Shown here one piece after another: positions 1 to 10,600 of a stretch of 64,000 nucleotides of DNA (position 1 is its first letter; the number at the start of each line of letters is the position of its first letter). The translations under genes were made by a program, and so were the position numbers. Under the pieces are notes generated by a model. The model was not told the origin of the DNA, made no database searches, and saw only the letters and a program-made list of their open reading frames with translations. Origin of the DNA: Serratia marcescens (GTDB lineage: Bacteria > Pseudomonadota > Gammaproteobacteria > Enterobacterales > Enterobacteriaceae). The DNA lies in NCBI RefSeq assembly GCF_001902635.1, contig NZ_MJAO01000002.1, positions 1 through 64,000 of the forward strand, in the 5' to 3' direction.

Positions 1-6
1 GCGAGT

Positions 7-35
7 AAAAAAAAGCCCCGCAGTGCGGGGCTTTT
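7..35 (-). terminator. Rho-independent terminator of the aldehyde dehydrogenase gene
   Basis: A perfect 9-bp stem (13-21 with 25-33, loop AGT) is followed on the minus strand by eight T. It lies 20 bp past the stop codon of the minus-strand gene at 57-1490. Confidence 0.85.
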
Positions 36-56
36 GGCTATTCATCCGACACGCGA

Positions 57-1490
57 TTAACGGCCGGCGACGGTGACAAAGCGGGTTTCCAGGTAGGACT
101 CGATCGCTTCGCTGCCGCCTTCGGTGCCGTGGCCGGAGTCTTTCACGCCACCAAACGGCGTTTCCGGCAGGCCGAAACCGATGTGGTTGATGCTCAGCAT
201 GCCGCTCTCCACGTCGCGCCCCAGCGCATTGACGGTGGCGATATTGCGGCTGTAAGCGTAGGCGGCCAGCCCGTACGGCAGGCGGTTGGCTTCGGCGATC
301 GCCTCGTCATAGGTGGCGAACGGGCGCAGCAGGGCGACCGGGCCAAACGGCTCTTCCGACATGGCACGCGCGTTCAGCGGCACATCGCGCAGCACCGTTG
401 GCTCGAAGAAGTTGCCTTTGCCCGCCACGCGCTTGCCGCCGGTGCAGGCTTTCGCCCCGTGAGCGACGGCATCCTGCACCAGCGCTTCGATATTGTCGAC
501 GCTGCGGCCCAGTACCATCGGCCCCATCGTCACGCCGTCTTCCAACCCGTTGCCGAGCTTGAGCTCACGCACCGCCGCGGTGAATTTCTCCACGAAGGCT
601 TCATAAACGCCTTGCTGGATCAGGAAGCGGGTCGGGGCGATACAGACCTGGCCGGCGTTGCGGAATTTGGACTGCGCCAGCTCTTTGGCCGCCGCGTCGA
701 GATCGGCGTCGTCGAAGATCAGCACCGGCGCGTGGCCGCCCAGCTCCATGGTGGCCTTTTTCATATGCTGGCCGGCCAGCGCCGCCAGATGCTTGCCCAC
801 GCGGGTAGAGCCGGTGAAGGAGATCTTGCGGATGGTCGGATGCGGGATCAGGTATTCCGAGATTTCCGCCGGGGTGCCGTACACCAGCGCGATCACCCCG
901 GCCGGGATACCGGCGTCGGCGAAGGCTTTGATCAGCTCAGCCGGAGAAGCCGGCGTTTCTTCCGGGCCTTTGACGATGATCGAGCAACCCGCCGCCAGTG
1001 CGGCAGACAGCTTGCGCACGATCTGGTTGATCGGGAAGTTCCACGGCGTGAACGCCGCCACCGGGCCGACCGGCAGTTTCAGGGTTTGCTGCTGCACGTC
1101 GCGGGCGCGAGACGGAATGATCTGCCCGTAGGTGCGGGTGGCTTCGCCGGCGAACCAGTCGATGACGTCGGCGGCGTTGAGAATTTCGATTTTGGCTTGC
1201 GCCACCGGTTTGCCCTGTTCCTGCGTCATGATGGCGGCGATGGCATTGGCGCGTTCGCGCAGCAGCGCCGCCGCTTTGCGCATCAGGTTGGCGCGCTGGT
1301 GCGCGGCGGTGTCGCGCCAGAGGTTAAATCCGCGCTCGGTGGCGGCCAGCGCCAGATCGAGATCCTCCGTGGCGGCATGTGCCACTTGACCGATTACCTC
1401 GTCGGTGGCGGGGTTGGTGACCGGCAGGGTTTTCCCGGCCAGTGCGTTGCGCCATTGTCCATCGATATACAGTTGAGTATCCGGATACAT
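57..1490 (-). CDS. NAD(P)-dependent aldehyde dehydrogenase, succinate-semialdehyde dehydrogenase type
   Basis: This 477-residue protein has the full aldehyde dehydrogenase fold. The cofactor-binding stretch FTPWNFP lies near residue 145, the general-base segment ELGGHAP near 245, and the catalytic cysteine sits in [12 protein letters not shown] near 280. Length and motifs fit the GabD/Sad succinate-semialdehyde dehydrogenase group, which oxidises an aldehyde to its acid in the cytoplasm. An AGAGG ribosome-binding site lies six bases before the ATG. It is transcribed away from an AraC-type regulator 196 bp upstream, which may control it. No gabT or transporter adjoins it, so the true substrate is open. 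Confidence 0.9.
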   Translation of the reverse strand: MYPDTQLYIDGQWRNALAGKTLPVTNPATDEVIGQVAHAATEDLDLALAATERGFNLWRDTAAHQRANLMRKAAALLRERANAIAAIMTQEQGKPVAQAKIEILNAADVIDWFAGEATRTYGQIIPSRARDVQQQTLKLPVGPVAAFTPWNFPINQIVRKLSAALAAGCSIIVKGPEETPASPAELIKAFADAGIPAGVIALVYGTPAEISEYLIPHPTIRKISFTGSTRVGKHLAALAGQHMKKATMELGGHAPVLIFDDADLDAAAKELAQSKFRNAGQVCIAPTRFLIQQGVYEAFVEKFTAAVRELKLGNGLEDGVTMGPMVLGRSVDNIEALVQDAVAHGAKACTGGKRVAGKGNFFEPTVLRDVPLNARAMSEEPFGPVALLRPFATYDEAIAEANRLPYGLAAYAYSRNIATVNALGRDVESGMLSINHIGFGLPETPFGGVKDSGHGTEGGSEAIESYLETRFVTVAGR

Positions 1491-1686
1491 TGTTGCCTCT
1501 TGTTTGCGGAGTGTCAGGGGCCGATGAGCTTCGCGATGCGGCGCGCCTGAAAGGGACAGGGACCTTAACCCTACGCCGAATGGCGGCGATCGTCCAGGCG
1601 AGGGGCACGAAAGCGCCAGGGTGGCTACTCAACCGGCGATGTTTTGGCTATGCTGAGCAGATTGTCAGCACGGACGAGGAGGTCGG

Positions 1687-2514
1687 GTGCAAGGGGTACC
1701 ACAACAGTTTCCGTTCGAGAAGGATTGCGCGCAGTTCCGGCATTTGTCGCATTTGCCGGGCGTCGAACTCTATCAGGCACACATCGAGCGCTATGCCTTC
1801 GAGCCGCACACCCACGACGCCTTCGCTATCGGCACCGTGGACACCGGGGCGGAGCGTTTCCGTTATCGCGGCGCGCAGCACCTGGCGGCGCCGGGCGCGC
1901 TGGTGCTGATGAACCCGGACGAGCTGCACACCGGCGAAGCCGAAACCCCCGGCGGTTGGTGTTATCGCATGCTCTATCTGGCGCCCGAGGCGCTGGAGCA
2001 GCTGTCCGGCGATCGGAGCCAGTGGTTTACCGATGCGGTGCGACACGATCCGCGGGCGGCGCAGCGCCTGTCCGCCATTCTCGCCACGCTGTGGCAAACC
2101 GACGATCCGCTCACGCTCGACGGCCTGCTGTTGGAAGCGGTCGAGCTGCTGCAGCCGCACATCCGCGCAGGGCAGCGGGAAAAAGCCGAGGCGGCGCACC
2201 GTTTCGAGGTGGTGAAAAGCTATCTGCACGATAACTTCGCCGAGGCCGTGACCCTCAATCAGCTGGCCGAACTGGTGTCGCTCAGCCCGTACCATTTCCT
2301 GCGCAAGTTCAAGGCCGAATACCACGTCTCGCCGCAGCAGATGCTGATGGCGATCCGGCTGTCGCAGGCTAAACGCATGCTGGAGCGCGGCATGCCCGCC
2401 GCACAGGTGGCGGCGGCGGCGGGGCTGACCGATCAGGCGCACCTGACGCGTGCCTTCGCCAATCGTTACGGTGTCACACCGGTGCGTTTCCAGAAACAGG
2501 TGAAATTGGGCTAA
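1687..2514 (+). CDS. AraC-family transcriptional regulator with N-terminal cupin domain
   Basis: This 275-residue cytoplasmic DNA-binding protein starts with a GTG placed just after AGGAGG. Residues 20-110 form an AraC-type cupin (EPHTHDAFAIG, PGALVLMNPDELHTG), the usual effector pocket. Two helix-turn-helix motifs lie at about 190-275 (NQLAELVSLSPYHFLRKFK, VAAAAGLTDQAHLTRAF). It is divergent from the aldehyde dehydrogenase and 98 bp upstream of a DMT transporter. Either neighbour is a plausible target; the effector is unknown. Confidence 0.92.
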   Translation: MQGVPQQFPFEKDCAQFRHLSHLPGVELYQAHIERYAFEPHTHDAFAIGTVDTGAERFRYRGAQHLAAPGALVLMNPDELHTGEAETPGGWCYRMLYLAPEALEQLSGDRSQWFTDAVRHDPRAAQRLSAILATLWQTDDPLTLDGLLLEAVELLQPHIRAGQREKAEAAHRFEVVKSYLHDNFAEAVTLNQLAELVSLSPYHFLRKFKAEYHVSPQQMLMAIRLSQAKRMLERGMPAAQVAAAAGLTDQAHLTRAFANRYGVTPVRFQKQVKLG

Positions 2515-2612
2515 AACAGCAACCTGCTACAATAATTCCTCCCCGCGTTTTCGCTACTCTGCCGCTGTCTTGTCGGGCGGGTTGGCCGCACCGGCCGTTT
2601 GTCGGAGTCGTT

Positions 2613-3578
2613 ATGTTCATTGGCGTTGTGTTTGCCCTGGCCGCCGGGCTGATGTGGGGATTGATCTTCGTCGGCCCGCTGCTGGTGCCGGATTATCCCG
2701 CCGCGCTGCAGTCCACCGGGCGTTATCTGGCCTTCGGGCTGATCACCTTGCCGCTGGCCTGGTTCGATCGCCGCCGCCTGCGCAAGCTGCGGCGCCAGGA
2801 TTGGCAGGAGGCGCTCAAGCTGACGGCCATCGGCAACCTGCTGTACTACCTGTGCCTGGCCAGTGCCATTCAACGCACCGGCGCGCCGGTTTCGACCATG
2901 ATCATCGGCACCTTGCCGGTGGTGATCGCCATCTGCGCCAATCTGTTTTATGGCCGGCACGACGGGCGGTTGGCCTGGGGGAAACTGGCGCCTGCATTGC
3001 TGCTGATCGTCTGCGGGCTGGCGTGCGTCAACGTCGCCGAACTGCGCAGCAACGCACTGCCGGTCGACGGTTGGCGCTATCTCAGCGGCCTGGGGCTGGC
3101 CGTGTTGGCGGTGGCGTGCTGGACCTGGTTCCCGCTGCGCAACTCGCGCTGGCTGCGGGAGAACCCGACGCAGCGGCCGGCCACCTGGGCCACGGCGCAA
3201 GGGCTGGTGACGTTGCCGCTGGCGCTGCTGGGCTATCTGGTGGTCTGCGGCCAGCTGGCGCTAAGCGAGCCGGCGTTCGCCTTACCGTTCGGCCCGCGCC
3301 CGGAGGTCTTTATCCCGCTGATGCTGATTATTGGCGTGTTCTGTTCCTGGCTGGGGGCGCTGTGCTGGAACGAAGCCAGCCAGCGGCTGCCGACGGTGTT
3401 GGTGGGGCCGCTCATCGTGTTCGAAATTCTGGCGGGTCTGGCTTACACCTTCCTGCTGCGCCAGGCCTGGCCGCCGTTGCTGACGCTGGCCGGCATCGTC
3501 TGCCTGATGGCCGGCGTGGTGTACGCCATGCGCATCAAACCGCAGCCGGTGGTGGCGCTGGAGGAAAAACAGGGGTGA
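2613..3578 (+). CDS. DMT-superfamily (EamA-type) inner-membrane transporter
   Basis: This 321-residue protein has about ten hydrophobic helices arranged as two EamA repeats, the usual layout of drug/metabolite exporters. It begins with a membrane helix (VVFALAAGLMWGLIFVGPLL), and CGGAG precedes the ATG by five bases. It follows the AraC regulator on the same strand, so it may be co-transcribed or regulated by it. The substrate cannot be read from the sequence. Confidence 0.88.
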   Translation: MFIGVVFALAAGLMWGLIFVGPLLVPDYPAALQSTGRYLAFGLITLPLAWFDRRRLRKLRRQDWQEALKLTAIGNLLYYLCLASAIQRTGAPVSTMIIGTLPVVIAICANLFYGRHDGRLAWGKLAPALLLIVCGLACVNVAELRSNALPVDGWRYLSGLGLAVLAVACWTWFPLRNSRWLRENPTQRPATWATAQGLVTLPLALLGYLVVCGQLALSEPAFALPFGPRPEVFIPLMLIIGVFCSWLGALCWNEASQRLPTVLVGPLIVFEILAGLAYTFLLRQAWPPLLTLAGIVCLMAGVVYAMRIKPQPVVALEEKQG

Positions 3579-3599
3579 CGCCCGCCGCGAAGGCGGGCG
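3579..3599. terminator. Hairpin between convergent genes
   Basis: An 8-bp GC stem (3579-3586 with 3592-3599) lies between the convergent DMT transporter and EF-G genes. It has no T tract, so it is only a weak terminator candidate for either strand. Confidence 0.4.
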
Positions 3600-3605
3600 C
3601 GAGAG

Positions 3606-5711
3606 TTAACGCTTGCTGTGGTGAATGATCTCTTCGGCCACGTTGCGCGGCGCTTCGGCGTAGTGGCTGAACTCCATGGTGTAGGTGGCGCGCCCCTGCG
3701 ACATCGAGCGCAGGGTGGTCGAGTAGCCGAACATCTCTGACAGCGGCACCTTGGCGCGGATCTCCTTGCCGCCGCCGCCCGGGATCTCTTCCATGCCCTG
3801 CACCAGGCCGCGGCGTGAGGAGAGGTCGCCCATCACGTTGCCGGCGTACTCCTCCGGCGTTTCCACCTCCACCGACATGATCGGTTCGAGGATCACCGGG
3901 TCCGCCTGGCGGCAGGCTTCCTTGAAACCGAAGATCGCCGCCATGCGGAACGCCTGTTCCGACGAGTCGACGTCGTGGTAAGAGCCGAAGGTCAGATGCA
4001 CCTTGACGTCCACCACCTGATAACCGGCCAGCACGCCGTTGTTCAGCGCCTCGAGCACGCCTTTTTTCACCGCCGGGATGAACTCGCCCGGAATGACGCC
4101 GCCCTTGATCTCATCGAAGAATTCGAAGCCTTTGCCGGGCTCGTTCGGTTCGACGGTGAGCACCACATGGCCGTATTGCCCCTTGCCACCGGACTGGCGC
4201 ACAAATTTGCCTTCCACGTCGGCCACCCGTTTGCGGATGGTTTCGCGGTAAGACACCTGCGGTTTGCCGGTGGTGGTTTCCACCCCGAACTCGCGGCGCA
4301 TGCGATCGACGATAATCTCCAGATGCAGCTCGCCCATGCCGTAGATAATGGTTTGGCCGGATTCTTCATCGGTGCGCACGCGGAACGACGGATCTTCCGA
4401 GGAGAGGCGCTGCAGCGCGATGCCCATCTTCTCCTGATCGCCCTTGGTTTTCGGTTCGATCGCCTGGGCGATCACCGGTTCGGGGAAGGTCATGCGCTCC
4501 AGCGTGATGATGGCGCTGGGATCGCACAGCGTATCGCCGGTGGTGACGTCCTTCAGCCCGACGCAGGCGGCGATGTCGCCGGCGTGCAGTTCGTCGATGT
4601 CCTTACGATCGTTGGCGTGCATTTGTACGATGCGGCCGATACGCTCTTTTTTGCCTTTGGTCGGGTTATAGACGCCGCTGCCTTTGGCCAGCACCCCGGA
4701 GTAGACGCGCACGAAGGTCAGCTGGCCGACGAACGGGTCGGTCATCAGCTTGAAGGCCAGCGCCGAGAACTTTTCGTTATCGTCGGCTTTGCGGGTGATG
4801 ATTTCATCGTGCTCGCCGTGTCCCTCCATCGGCGGTACGTCGAGCGGCGAGGGCATCAGTTCGATCACCGCGTCCAGCATGCGCTGCACCCCTTTGTTGC
4901 GGAACGCCGACCCGCACAGCATCGGCTGGATTTCGCCGGCGACGGTGCGCACCCGCAGCCCGTGGACGATCTCTTCTTCGCTCAGCGGCACCTGATTGAG
5001 GTACTTCTCCATCAGCTCTTCCGAGGCCTCGGCGGCGGCTTCGATCATGTTTTCACGCCACTCCTGCGCCGAATCGCGCAGGTCGGCCGGGATCTCTTCG
5101 AAGCTGAAGTTCATGCCCTGCGAGGCTTCGTCCCACAGAATGGCTTTCATCCGCACCAGATCCACCACGCCGCTGAAGTGGTCTTCGGCGCCGATCGGGA
5201 TGACGATCGGCACCGGGTTGGCTTTCAGGCGCTCGATCATCATTTTGCGTACGCGGAAAAAGTCTGCGCCGATGCGGTCCATCTTGTTGACGAACGCCAG
5301 CCGCGGCACCTTGTATTTGTTGGCCTGGCGCCAGACGGTTTCCGACTGTGGTTGCACGCCGCCCACCGAGTCGTAGACCATCACCGCGCCGTCCAACACG
5401 CGCATCGAGCGCTCCACTTCAATGGTGAAGTCGACGTGCCCGGGGGTGTCGATGATATTGATGCGGTGCTGCGGATAATTGTGATGCATGCCGTTCCAGA
5501 AGCAGGTGGTGGCCGCCGAGGTGATGGTGATGCCGCGCTCTTGCTCCTGCGCCATCCAGTCCATGGTCGCCGCGCCGTCATGCACTTCACCCAGCTTGTG
5601 GCTGACCCCGGTGTAAAACAGAATCCGCTCGGTAGTGGTGGTCTTGCCGGCATCGATATGCGCGGAGATGCCGATATTGCGGTAACGTTCGATAGGGGTA
5701 GTGCGAGCCAT
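3606..5711 (-). CDS. fusA: Elongation factor G paralogue, stand-alone copy
   Basis: This 701-residue GTPase drives ribosomal translocation. All G motifs are intact: AHIDAGKTT (P-loop), the switch I stretch [19 protein letters not shown] (switch II) and NKMD. The domain IV tip keeps SYHDVDSS and the C-terminal domain keeps PLSEMFGY. It differs clearly from the Escherichia coli FusA sequence I remember, with a distinct C-terminus ending HHSKR. It is not in a str operon: no rpsL, rpsG or tuf adjoins it. It is therefore probably a second EF-G with the canonical copy elsewhere. The ATG at 5711 follows AAAGG by six bases; a TTG two codons earlier is less likely. Confidence 0.93.
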   Translation of the reverse strand: MARTTPIERYRNIGISAHIDAGKTTTTERILFYTGVSHKLGEVHDGAATMDWMAQEQERGITITSAATTCFWNGMHHNYPQHRINIIDTPGHVDFTIEVERSMRVLDGAVMVYDSVGGVQPQSETVWRQANKYKVPRLAFVNKMDRIGADFFRVRKMMIERLKANPVPIVIPIGAEDHFSGVVDLVRMKAILWDEASQGMNFSFEEIPADLRDSAQEWRENMIEAAAEASEELMEKYLNQVPLSEEEIVHGLRVRTVAGEIQPMLCGSAFRNKGVQRMLDAVIELMPSPLDVPPMEGHGEHDEIITRKADDNEKFSALAFKLMTDPFVGQLTFVRVYSGVLAKGSGVYNPTKGKKERIGRIVQMHANDRKDIDELHAGDIAACVGLKDVTTGDTLCDPSAIITLERMTFPEPVIAQAIEPKTKGDQEKMGIALQRLSSEDPSFRVRTDEESGQTIIYGMGELHLEIIVDRMRREFGVETTTGKPQVSYRETIRKRVADVEGKFVRQSGGKGQYGHVVLTVEPNEPGKGFEFFDEIKGGVIPGEFIPAVKKGVLEALNNGVLAGYQVVDVKVHLTFGSYHDVDSSEQAFRMAAIFGFKEACRQADPVILEPIMSVEVETPEEYAGNVMGDLSSRRGLVQGMEEIPGGGGKEIRAKVPLSEMFGYSTTLRSMSQGRATYTMEFSHYAEAPRNVAEEIIHHSKR

Positions 5712-5767
5712 AATCAACCTTTCTTAGCCGCATGAAGGAGAGCGGCTTAAACAGCATGGATAATGGT

Positions 5768-5792
5768 GATAATCCTCATAGGGTTATCCGCC
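5768..5792. promoter_or_regulatory. Imperfect inverted repeat in the EF-G paralogue leader
   Basis: GATAATCC and GGGTTATC face each other across five bases, about 60 bp upstream of the EF-G start. A second small hairpin (GCCGC/GCGGC) lies just before its ribosome-binding site. These could be an operator or part of a structured leader; no regulator is identified. Confidence 0.35.
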
Positions 5793-5914
5793 GCATCGCA
5801 GAGTCTCGCTCTGGTCACAAACTAATCGTAGTTGAAGGCGTTGGTTTTTTTAAGCGATGGTTGTGATAGATGAAAGTTTGCGCGCAGCAAAAGGCGCAGG
5901 CGGGAACGGGCGAG

Positions 5915-5936
5915 AAAAAAGGCCCGCTATGGGCCT
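5915..5936 (-). terminator. Rho-independent terminator of the DUF883 gene
   Basis: A 6-bp stem (5920-5925 with 5931-5936) is followed on the minus strand by six T, 15 bp past the stop of the DUF883 gene. Confidence 0.75.
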
Positions 5937-5950
5937 GTTGCGTTCGCCGC

Positions 5951-6199
5951 TTATTTGCGTCCCAGCAAGAAGCCGAAAACGATGCCGATCGCCGCCGCAA
6001 CGGCCACGCCGGCCAGCGGGTTGGCTTCGACCTGGTTTTTGACGCTGTCCGCTGCGTCTCGGGCGGCATAGCTGGCCCGGGAGGCATATTTTCGCGCCGC
6101 GCCGCGCACCTGATGCTCCGGCGAATCGACGGCTTTGCCAAACGCTTCTTCTACCGCGCCCGCCGCTTCATTGGCCTTGTCTTCCGCTTTTCCAAACAT
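5951..6199 (-). CDS. DUF883 (YqjD/ElaB-type) C-tail-anchored protein
   Basis: This 82-residue protein has a charged, helical, alanine-rich body and one C-terminal membrane helix (NPLAGVAVAAAIGIVFGFLL) ending in GRK. That is the layout of YqjD/ElaB, inner-membrane proteins that bind ribosomes in stationary phase in E. coli. The start MFGKAEDK at 6199 is chosen because AGGAG lies five bases upstream; longer in-frame starts have no ribosome-binding site. It stands alone with its own terminator. Confidence 0.88.
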   Translation of the reverse strand: MFGKAEDKANEAAGAVEEAFGKAVDSPEHQVRGAARKYASRASYAARDAADSVKNQVEANPLAGVAVAAAIGIVFGFLLGRK

Positions 6200-6420
6200 G
6201 CTTTCTCCTGTGCCTTGTGGTGACAATGAACCTTAAGCCTAGCAGGCGATTGGCGGTTTTTGCAGCATTCCGTGCGTTATAAGAGCAATCCGAGCAGAGA
6301 AAAGTCTCGCCGCACGCGCGGCGATGGCTTCACCCGGGCGGCTTTTTGTGTTTTATTGGCTAGCTGTTTAACCGGGTATCGTTAACCTTTGACCGATTCG
6401 TTGAGTTGAAAGGACTCCCC

Positions 6421-7917
6421 ATGTCAGTACTGCGTATTGTGGCGCTGCTCGCCGCGACCGCCGCCGCATTGCCCGCCCAGGCCAAGCCTTCGCCCCACGG
6501 CGCGGCGGCCGAGAGCGGCATTCGTTGGCAATCTTGCCTCAACAGCGGATTTCAGCGCTGGTTCGATGAGGCGCCGCCGCCGGGGTTGCGCTGCGGCTAT
6601 CTCGAAGCGCCGCTGATATACACCACGCCTCCCGCCCATGCGGCGCAAGAGGGGGAACAAACCGTGCGTTTGGCGCTGACCCTGTTGCCGGCCACCGGGC
6701 CGAAAAAAGGCAGCGTGGTGATGATCAGCGGCGGGCCGGGCCTGCCCGGCATCAATCCCGAACTGGGGAACGACGTCAACGTGGCCAGACTGCGCAAATC
6801 CTACGACATTATCGGTTACGATCCGCGCGGCGTCGGCCAGTCGACGCCGAAGATCTCCTGCCAGGTGGCCGAAGGCGACGAAGCGCCATCGCCGGACGAC
6901 AACGACATCGCCGGTGTGGAGAACCAGACGCATACCCTGATTTCCGCCTGCATCAAACAAACCGGCGCGGACGTGCTGCAACACATCGGTACTGAAGAGG
7001 CGGTCAACGATCTGAACGCGATCCGCCACGCGCTGGGTGAGCCGGGGCTGACCGCGGTGGCGTATTCTTATGGCACCAAGGTGGCGGCGCTGTACGCCGA
7101 GCGTTTTCCGAAAAAAACGCGCGCGCTGGTGCTGGATGGCGTGGTGGACTTGGCGGAAGACGATTTCACCCAGCGGATGAACCAGGAGCGAAGTTTCCAG
7201 CAAAGTTTCCTGCGCTTCGCCGCCTACTGTGGCAAAACCGACAGCTGCCAGCTGGGCGGCGGCGCCAATCAGGCGCTGCAGCGCTATCACGCCTTGCTTC
7301 GCAAGCTGCATGACCAGCCGTTCGTCACCGCGGCGGGGTATGAAATCTCCGCCGACGATGTGCTGACCGTCACGCGTTCGCTGTTGCTGTGGCCGGAACG
7401 CTGGCATGAACTGGCGACCGTGCTGCGCCAGCTCGACGCCGGGATCGCCGGGCAACAGGTTTCCGATCTGATCGACGAAAGCTACTCACCGGATGCCGAT
7501 GACGCCCTGAGTGTCATCACCTGCGCCGACGTCGCCAACCCGACGGCCGATCCGCAACTGTTGCGCAGGCAGCGGCAGGAGATCAATACCGCCGCTCTGT
7601 ATGCGCACTACCTGCCGCTGCACGAGTACCCGCTGGAAATGTGCGATCTGTGGCCGTACCGCGGTAAAGATCGGCCGCACACCCCGGTGGTTTCCTCGGT
7701 GCTGCCGCCGCTGCTGTTCGTCGCGCAGCGCTACGATCCGACCACGCCGTACCGCAACGCGCAGGTGATGGCCAATGCGTTCAAAAGCCCGCTGATCACC
7801 CGTGAACGCGACGGGCATACGCTGGCGTTGAACGGCATCGACAGCTGCGTCGACGAAAGCGTGGTGGATTATCTGCTGGCACCGAAAAAACCGCGCCGCG
7901 ACAAGATTTGCCGCTGA
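6421..7917 (+). CDS. Secreted alpha/beta hydrolase, TAP-like C-terminal domain
   Basis: This 498-residue protein has a signal peptide ending at AQA (about residue 21). An alpha/beta hydrolase follows, with oxyanion segment SGGPGLPG near 100 and nucleophile elbow YSYGTK near 220. The C-terminal segment (FVAQRYDPTTPY, then DGHTLAL carrying the catalytic histidine) matches the TAP-like domain of Streptomyces tripeptidyl aminopeptidase relatives. It is probably a periplasmic or secreted peptidase or esterase; the substrate is not readable. The ATG follows AAAGGA by six bases; a TTG five codons earlier lacks a ribosome-binding site. Confidence 0.87.
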   Translation: MSVLRIVALLAATAAALPAQAKPSPHGAAAESGIRWQSCLNSGFQRWFDEAPPPGLRCGYLEAPLIYTTPPAHAAQEGEQTVRLALTLLPATGPKKGSVVMISGGPGLPGINPELGNDVNVARLRKSYDIIGYDPRGVGQSTPKISCQVAEGDEAPSPDDNDIAGVENQTHTLISACIKQTGADVLQHIGTEEAVNDLNAIRHALGEPGLTAVAYSYGTKVAALYAERFPKKTRALVLDGVVDLAEDDFTQRMNQERSFQQSFLRFAAYCGKTDSCQLGGGANQALQRYHALLRKLHDQPFVTAAGYEISADDVLTVTRSLLLWPERWHELATVLRQLDAGIAGQQVSDLIDESYSPDADDALSVITCADVANPTADPQLLRRQRQEINTAALYAHYLPLHEYPLEMCDLWPYRGKDRPHTPVVSSVLPPLLFVAQRYDPTTPYRNAQVMANAFKSPLITRERDGHTLALNGIDSCVDESVVDYLLAPKKPRRDKICR

Positions 7918-7920
7918 GGA

Positions 7921-7942
7921 GGCCGGGCGGAGGCCCGGCCTT
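7921..7942. terminator. Hairpin between convergent genes
   Basis: GGCCGGG and CCCGGCC form a 7-bp stem with a six-base loop, followed by TT, between the hydrolase and sfuC. It is a weak bidirectional terminator candidate. Confidence 0.45.
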
Positions 7943-7949
7943 AAGATGA

Positions 7950-8987
7950 TCAGCCGGCGAAAATGTGTGCCTGGCCCATCACGTTGAGATTGACCTGAGA
8001 ACCGGGCTGCAGGCCTTCGCGGCTGACGGTTTTGATCTCGATCTGTGCGCCGCCGGCGGCCATTCGCAGGTTGAGCGTAGAGACGAAACCGGCGAAATCG
8101 ATGCCGGTGATCACCGCCTGGCCGCGTTGCGCCGGATCTGACAAACCGATTTGAATCTGCTCCGGGCGCAGCATGATGCGCGCCGAGCCGCTGCGTTGGC
8201 GATCGTCGACGGCGATGCGGCCTAAGGCGCAGTCGGCCCAACCGTGCGCCAGTTCGGCGGTCAACACCAGCGTTTCGCCAAGGAAGCTGGCGGTCGGTTC
8301 ATCGACCGGGCGCAGATAGAGATCTTGCGGCGCGCCCACCTGCGCCAGCCGGCCGTTGCGCATGACCGCCACTTGATCGGCGAACGACAGCGCTTCGCTT
8401 TGATCGTGCGTGACCAGAATCGACGCCACCTTGGCTTCCGTGAGCAGCTCGGCGACCGCTTTGCGGGTGGCGGCGCGCAGGCCGGTATCCAGCGCCGAGA
8501 ACGGCTCGTCCAACAGCATCAGGCGGGGTTGCTGCGACAAGGCACGCGCCAGCGCGACCCGCTGCTGTTGCCCGCCGGACAGTTCGTGCGGCCACAGGGC
8601 CGCCAGGCGGCGATCCAGCGCCACCATCTCCATCAGCGCCTCGATGCGCCGCTGTTTCTCACGCTTGCTGCCTTTAAGACCAAAGCCGATATTGCCCGCG
8701 ACGGTAAAGTGCGGAAATAGCGCGCCATCCTGCGGGACAAAGCCGATGCCGCGCAGATGCGCCGGCACCCAGCCGCCGCCGTGGCTCATGGATTGTCCCT
8801 GCAGCAGAATTTGGCCGCCGTCGGGAATTTCAAAGCCGGCGATGATGCGCAGCAGGGTGGTTTTGCCGGAGCCGGAGGGACCGACGATCGCCGTGCGGCT
8901 GCCGGCGGCGACCTGCAGGTCGATGTGTTCCAGCACTCTGATGGCGTTGTAAGATTTTCCGATACCGTGCAGTTCGAGCGTACTCAT
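7950..8987 (-). CDS. sfuC: Iron(III) ABC transporter ATP-binding protein SfuC
   Basis: This 345-residue cytoplasmic ATPase energises the SfuABC ferric iron importer. It has Walker [10 protein letters not shown] near residue 38, the LSGGQQQR signature near 138, Walker B LMLLDEP and the switch histidine in [11 protein letters not shown]-terminal TOBE-like regulatory domain follows from about 230. It is the last gene of the operon, and its ATG overlaps the sfuB stop by four bases (ATGA), which indicates translational coupling. Confidence 0.95.
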   Translation of the reverse strand: MSTLELHGIGKSYNAIRVLEHIDLQVAAGSRTAIVGPSGSGKTTLLRIIAGFEIPDGGQILLQGQSMSHGGGWVPAHLRGIGFVPQDGALFPHFTVAGNIGFGLKGSKREKQRRIEALMEMVALDRRLAALWPHELSGGQQQRVALARALSQQPRLMLLDEPFSALDTGLRAATRKAVAELLTEAKVASILVTHDQSEALSFADQVAVMRNGRLAQVGAPQDLYLRPVDEPTASFLGETLVLTAELAHGWADCALGRIAVDDRQRSGSARIMLRPEQIQIGLSDPAQRGQAVITGIDFAGFVSTLNLRMAAGGAQIEIKTVSREGLQPGSQVNLNVMGQAHIFAG

Positions 8988-10567
8988 AATCCCGCCGTGC
9001 GTTTAGATTGAGAATAAAGAAGCCAGGTTAACGGCAATGACAGCGCCACCATAATCAGCGCATAAGGCGCGGCGGCGACGTAGTCGATCTCGCTGGTCAG
9101 CGCCCAAAAGCCGGTGGCTAACGTGCGGGTGCCGTTCGGCGCCAGCAGCAGCGTGGCGGTCAGTTCATTGGCGATCGCCAGAAAGACCAGCGCGGCGCCC
9201 GCCGCTGCACCCGGTGCCGCCAGGCGCAGCGTGGTGCTCCACAGCGCCTGCGCCGGCGATTTGCCCAGGCTGCGCGCCACGTTTTCCAATTCCACCGGTG
9301 CCTGCGCGATGCCGGCGCGCAGGTTGATCAGCGCCCGCGGCATAAACATCAGCAGATACGCCAGCAGCAGGGTGATTTCGGTTTGGTAAATCGGCCGGAA
9401 GCTATGAATGGTGATGGTCACCAGCGCCAGCGCTACCACGATGCCGGGCAGCGAGCTGGTCACGTAGTTGCAGCCCTCCAGCACCCGGTACAGCCGGGCC
9501 GGATAGCGCACCGACAACCAGGCCATCGGAATGGCGCACAGCGTGATCAGCAGCGCGCCGGCGGCGGACAGCGACAGCGTTTGCCACAGCGCGGGCCACA
9601 GCTCGGCGTTGCGCCACACCTCGAATCCGCCCAGCCACAGCCAGCGGGCCAGGGTGATGAAAGGCACGCCCAGCGCCAGCGCGGTCAGAGAGAACGGCAA
9701 CAGCAGCGCCAGCGCGGCGAGCGGGGGCGAAAGGCGGCGCGGCGTTTGGCTGCGGGCGCTGCCGGAACCGACGCGGGCATAGCGCGCGCGGCCGCGGCTT
9801 AACGCCTCAAGCAACAGCAGCCCCAGGCAACACAGCACCAACACGCCGGCCAGCATGTTGGCCGCCGGGCCGTTAAAGGTCGACTGGAACTGATCGAAGA
9901 TGGCGGTGGTGAAGGTATCGAAACGGATCATGGCGTACAGGCCATACTCCGCCAGCAGGTGCAGCGCGATCAGCAGCGAGCCGCCCCAGACCGCCAGCTT
10001 CAGCTGCGGCAACACCACGCGGAAAAAGACCGCCAGCGGCCGGGAACCCAGGGACGTGGCGACGTCTTCGATACCGGGATCCAAACGGCGCAGCACGGCG
10101 GCGGCCGGCAGATAGATAAACGGGAAATAGGCGAGCACCGAAATGAAGACCCCGGCGCCCAGGCCGTGCATCGACGGCACCAGGCTGATCCAGGCATAGC
10201 TTTGCACAAAGGCCGGCACCGCCAGTGGCGCGGTGGCCAATATCGCCCAAAGGCGGCGCCCCGGCAGCGTAGTGCGCTCGGTCAACCAGGCCAGGGCCAC
10301 CCCCAGCACGGCGCAGATCGGCAGAGTCAGCACGACCAACAGCAGGGTATTCAACAACAGTTCCGCCACGCGCGGGCGGAAAACCAGAGTTTTGACCGTT
10401 TGCCAGCCGGTTTCAAACGCCACGCCGATGACGAATCCCAACGGCAGCAGCGCCAGCAGCGACAGCAGCACGGCGCTGGCCACGACGATCGCCCCCGGCC
10501 GCTGGTGGCGAGGGACAACAGAATAACGCCGCGCGGTCTGCGCGGCGTGGGTACTCAGGTTAGACAT
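8984..10567 (-). CDS. sfuB: Iron(III) ABC transporter permease SfuB
   Basis: This 527-residue inner-membrane protein is a fused permease. It holds two copies of the binding-protein-dependent transport fold, each with an EAA-type loop (about residues 170 and 430), and roughly twelve helices. It forms the channel of the SfuABC ferric iron importer. The start MSNLSTHA is preferred because it matches the Serratia SfuB start and length as I remember them. A start three codons earlier is also open. Confidence 0.94.
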   Translation of the reverse strand: MSNLSTHAAQTARRYSVVPRHQRPGAIVVASAVLLSLLALLPLGFVIGVAFETGWQTVKTLVFRPRVAELLLNTLLLVVLTLPICAVLGVALAWLTERTTLPGRRLWAILATAPLAVPAFVQSYAWISLVPSMHGLGAGVFISVLAYFPFIYLPAAAVLRRLDPGIEDVATSLGSRPLAVFFRVVLPQLKLAVWGGSLLIALHLLAEYGLYAMIRFDTFTTAIFDQFQSTFNGPAANMLAGVLVLCCLGLLLLEALSRGRARYARVGSGSARSQTPRRLSPPLAALALLLPFSLTALALGVPFITLARWLWLGGFEVWRNAELWPALWQTLSLSAAGALLITLCAIPMAWLSVRYPARLYRVLEGCNYVTSSLPGIVVALALVTITIHSFRPIYQTEITLLLAYLLMFMPRALINLRAGIAQAPVELENVARSLGKSPAQALWSTTLRLAAPGAAAGAALVFLAIANELTATLLLAPNGTRTLATGFWALTSEIDYVAAAPYALIMVALSLPLTWLLYSQSKRTAGL

Positions 10568-10600
10568 AACGATCAAAAACTCTCGGTTTGCCGGCGGGCC

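Noticed and set aside
129-1550. Long plus-strand frame opposite the aldehyde dehydrogenase
   Set aside because: Low-complexity arginine/glycine/alanine-rich translation typical of an antisense shadow in GC-rich DNA; the minus-strand protein is a clear family member.
3975-5735. 586-codon plus-strand frame opposite the EF-G gene
   Set aside because: Histidine/arginine-rich shadow without motifs; the opposite strand encodes intact EF-G.
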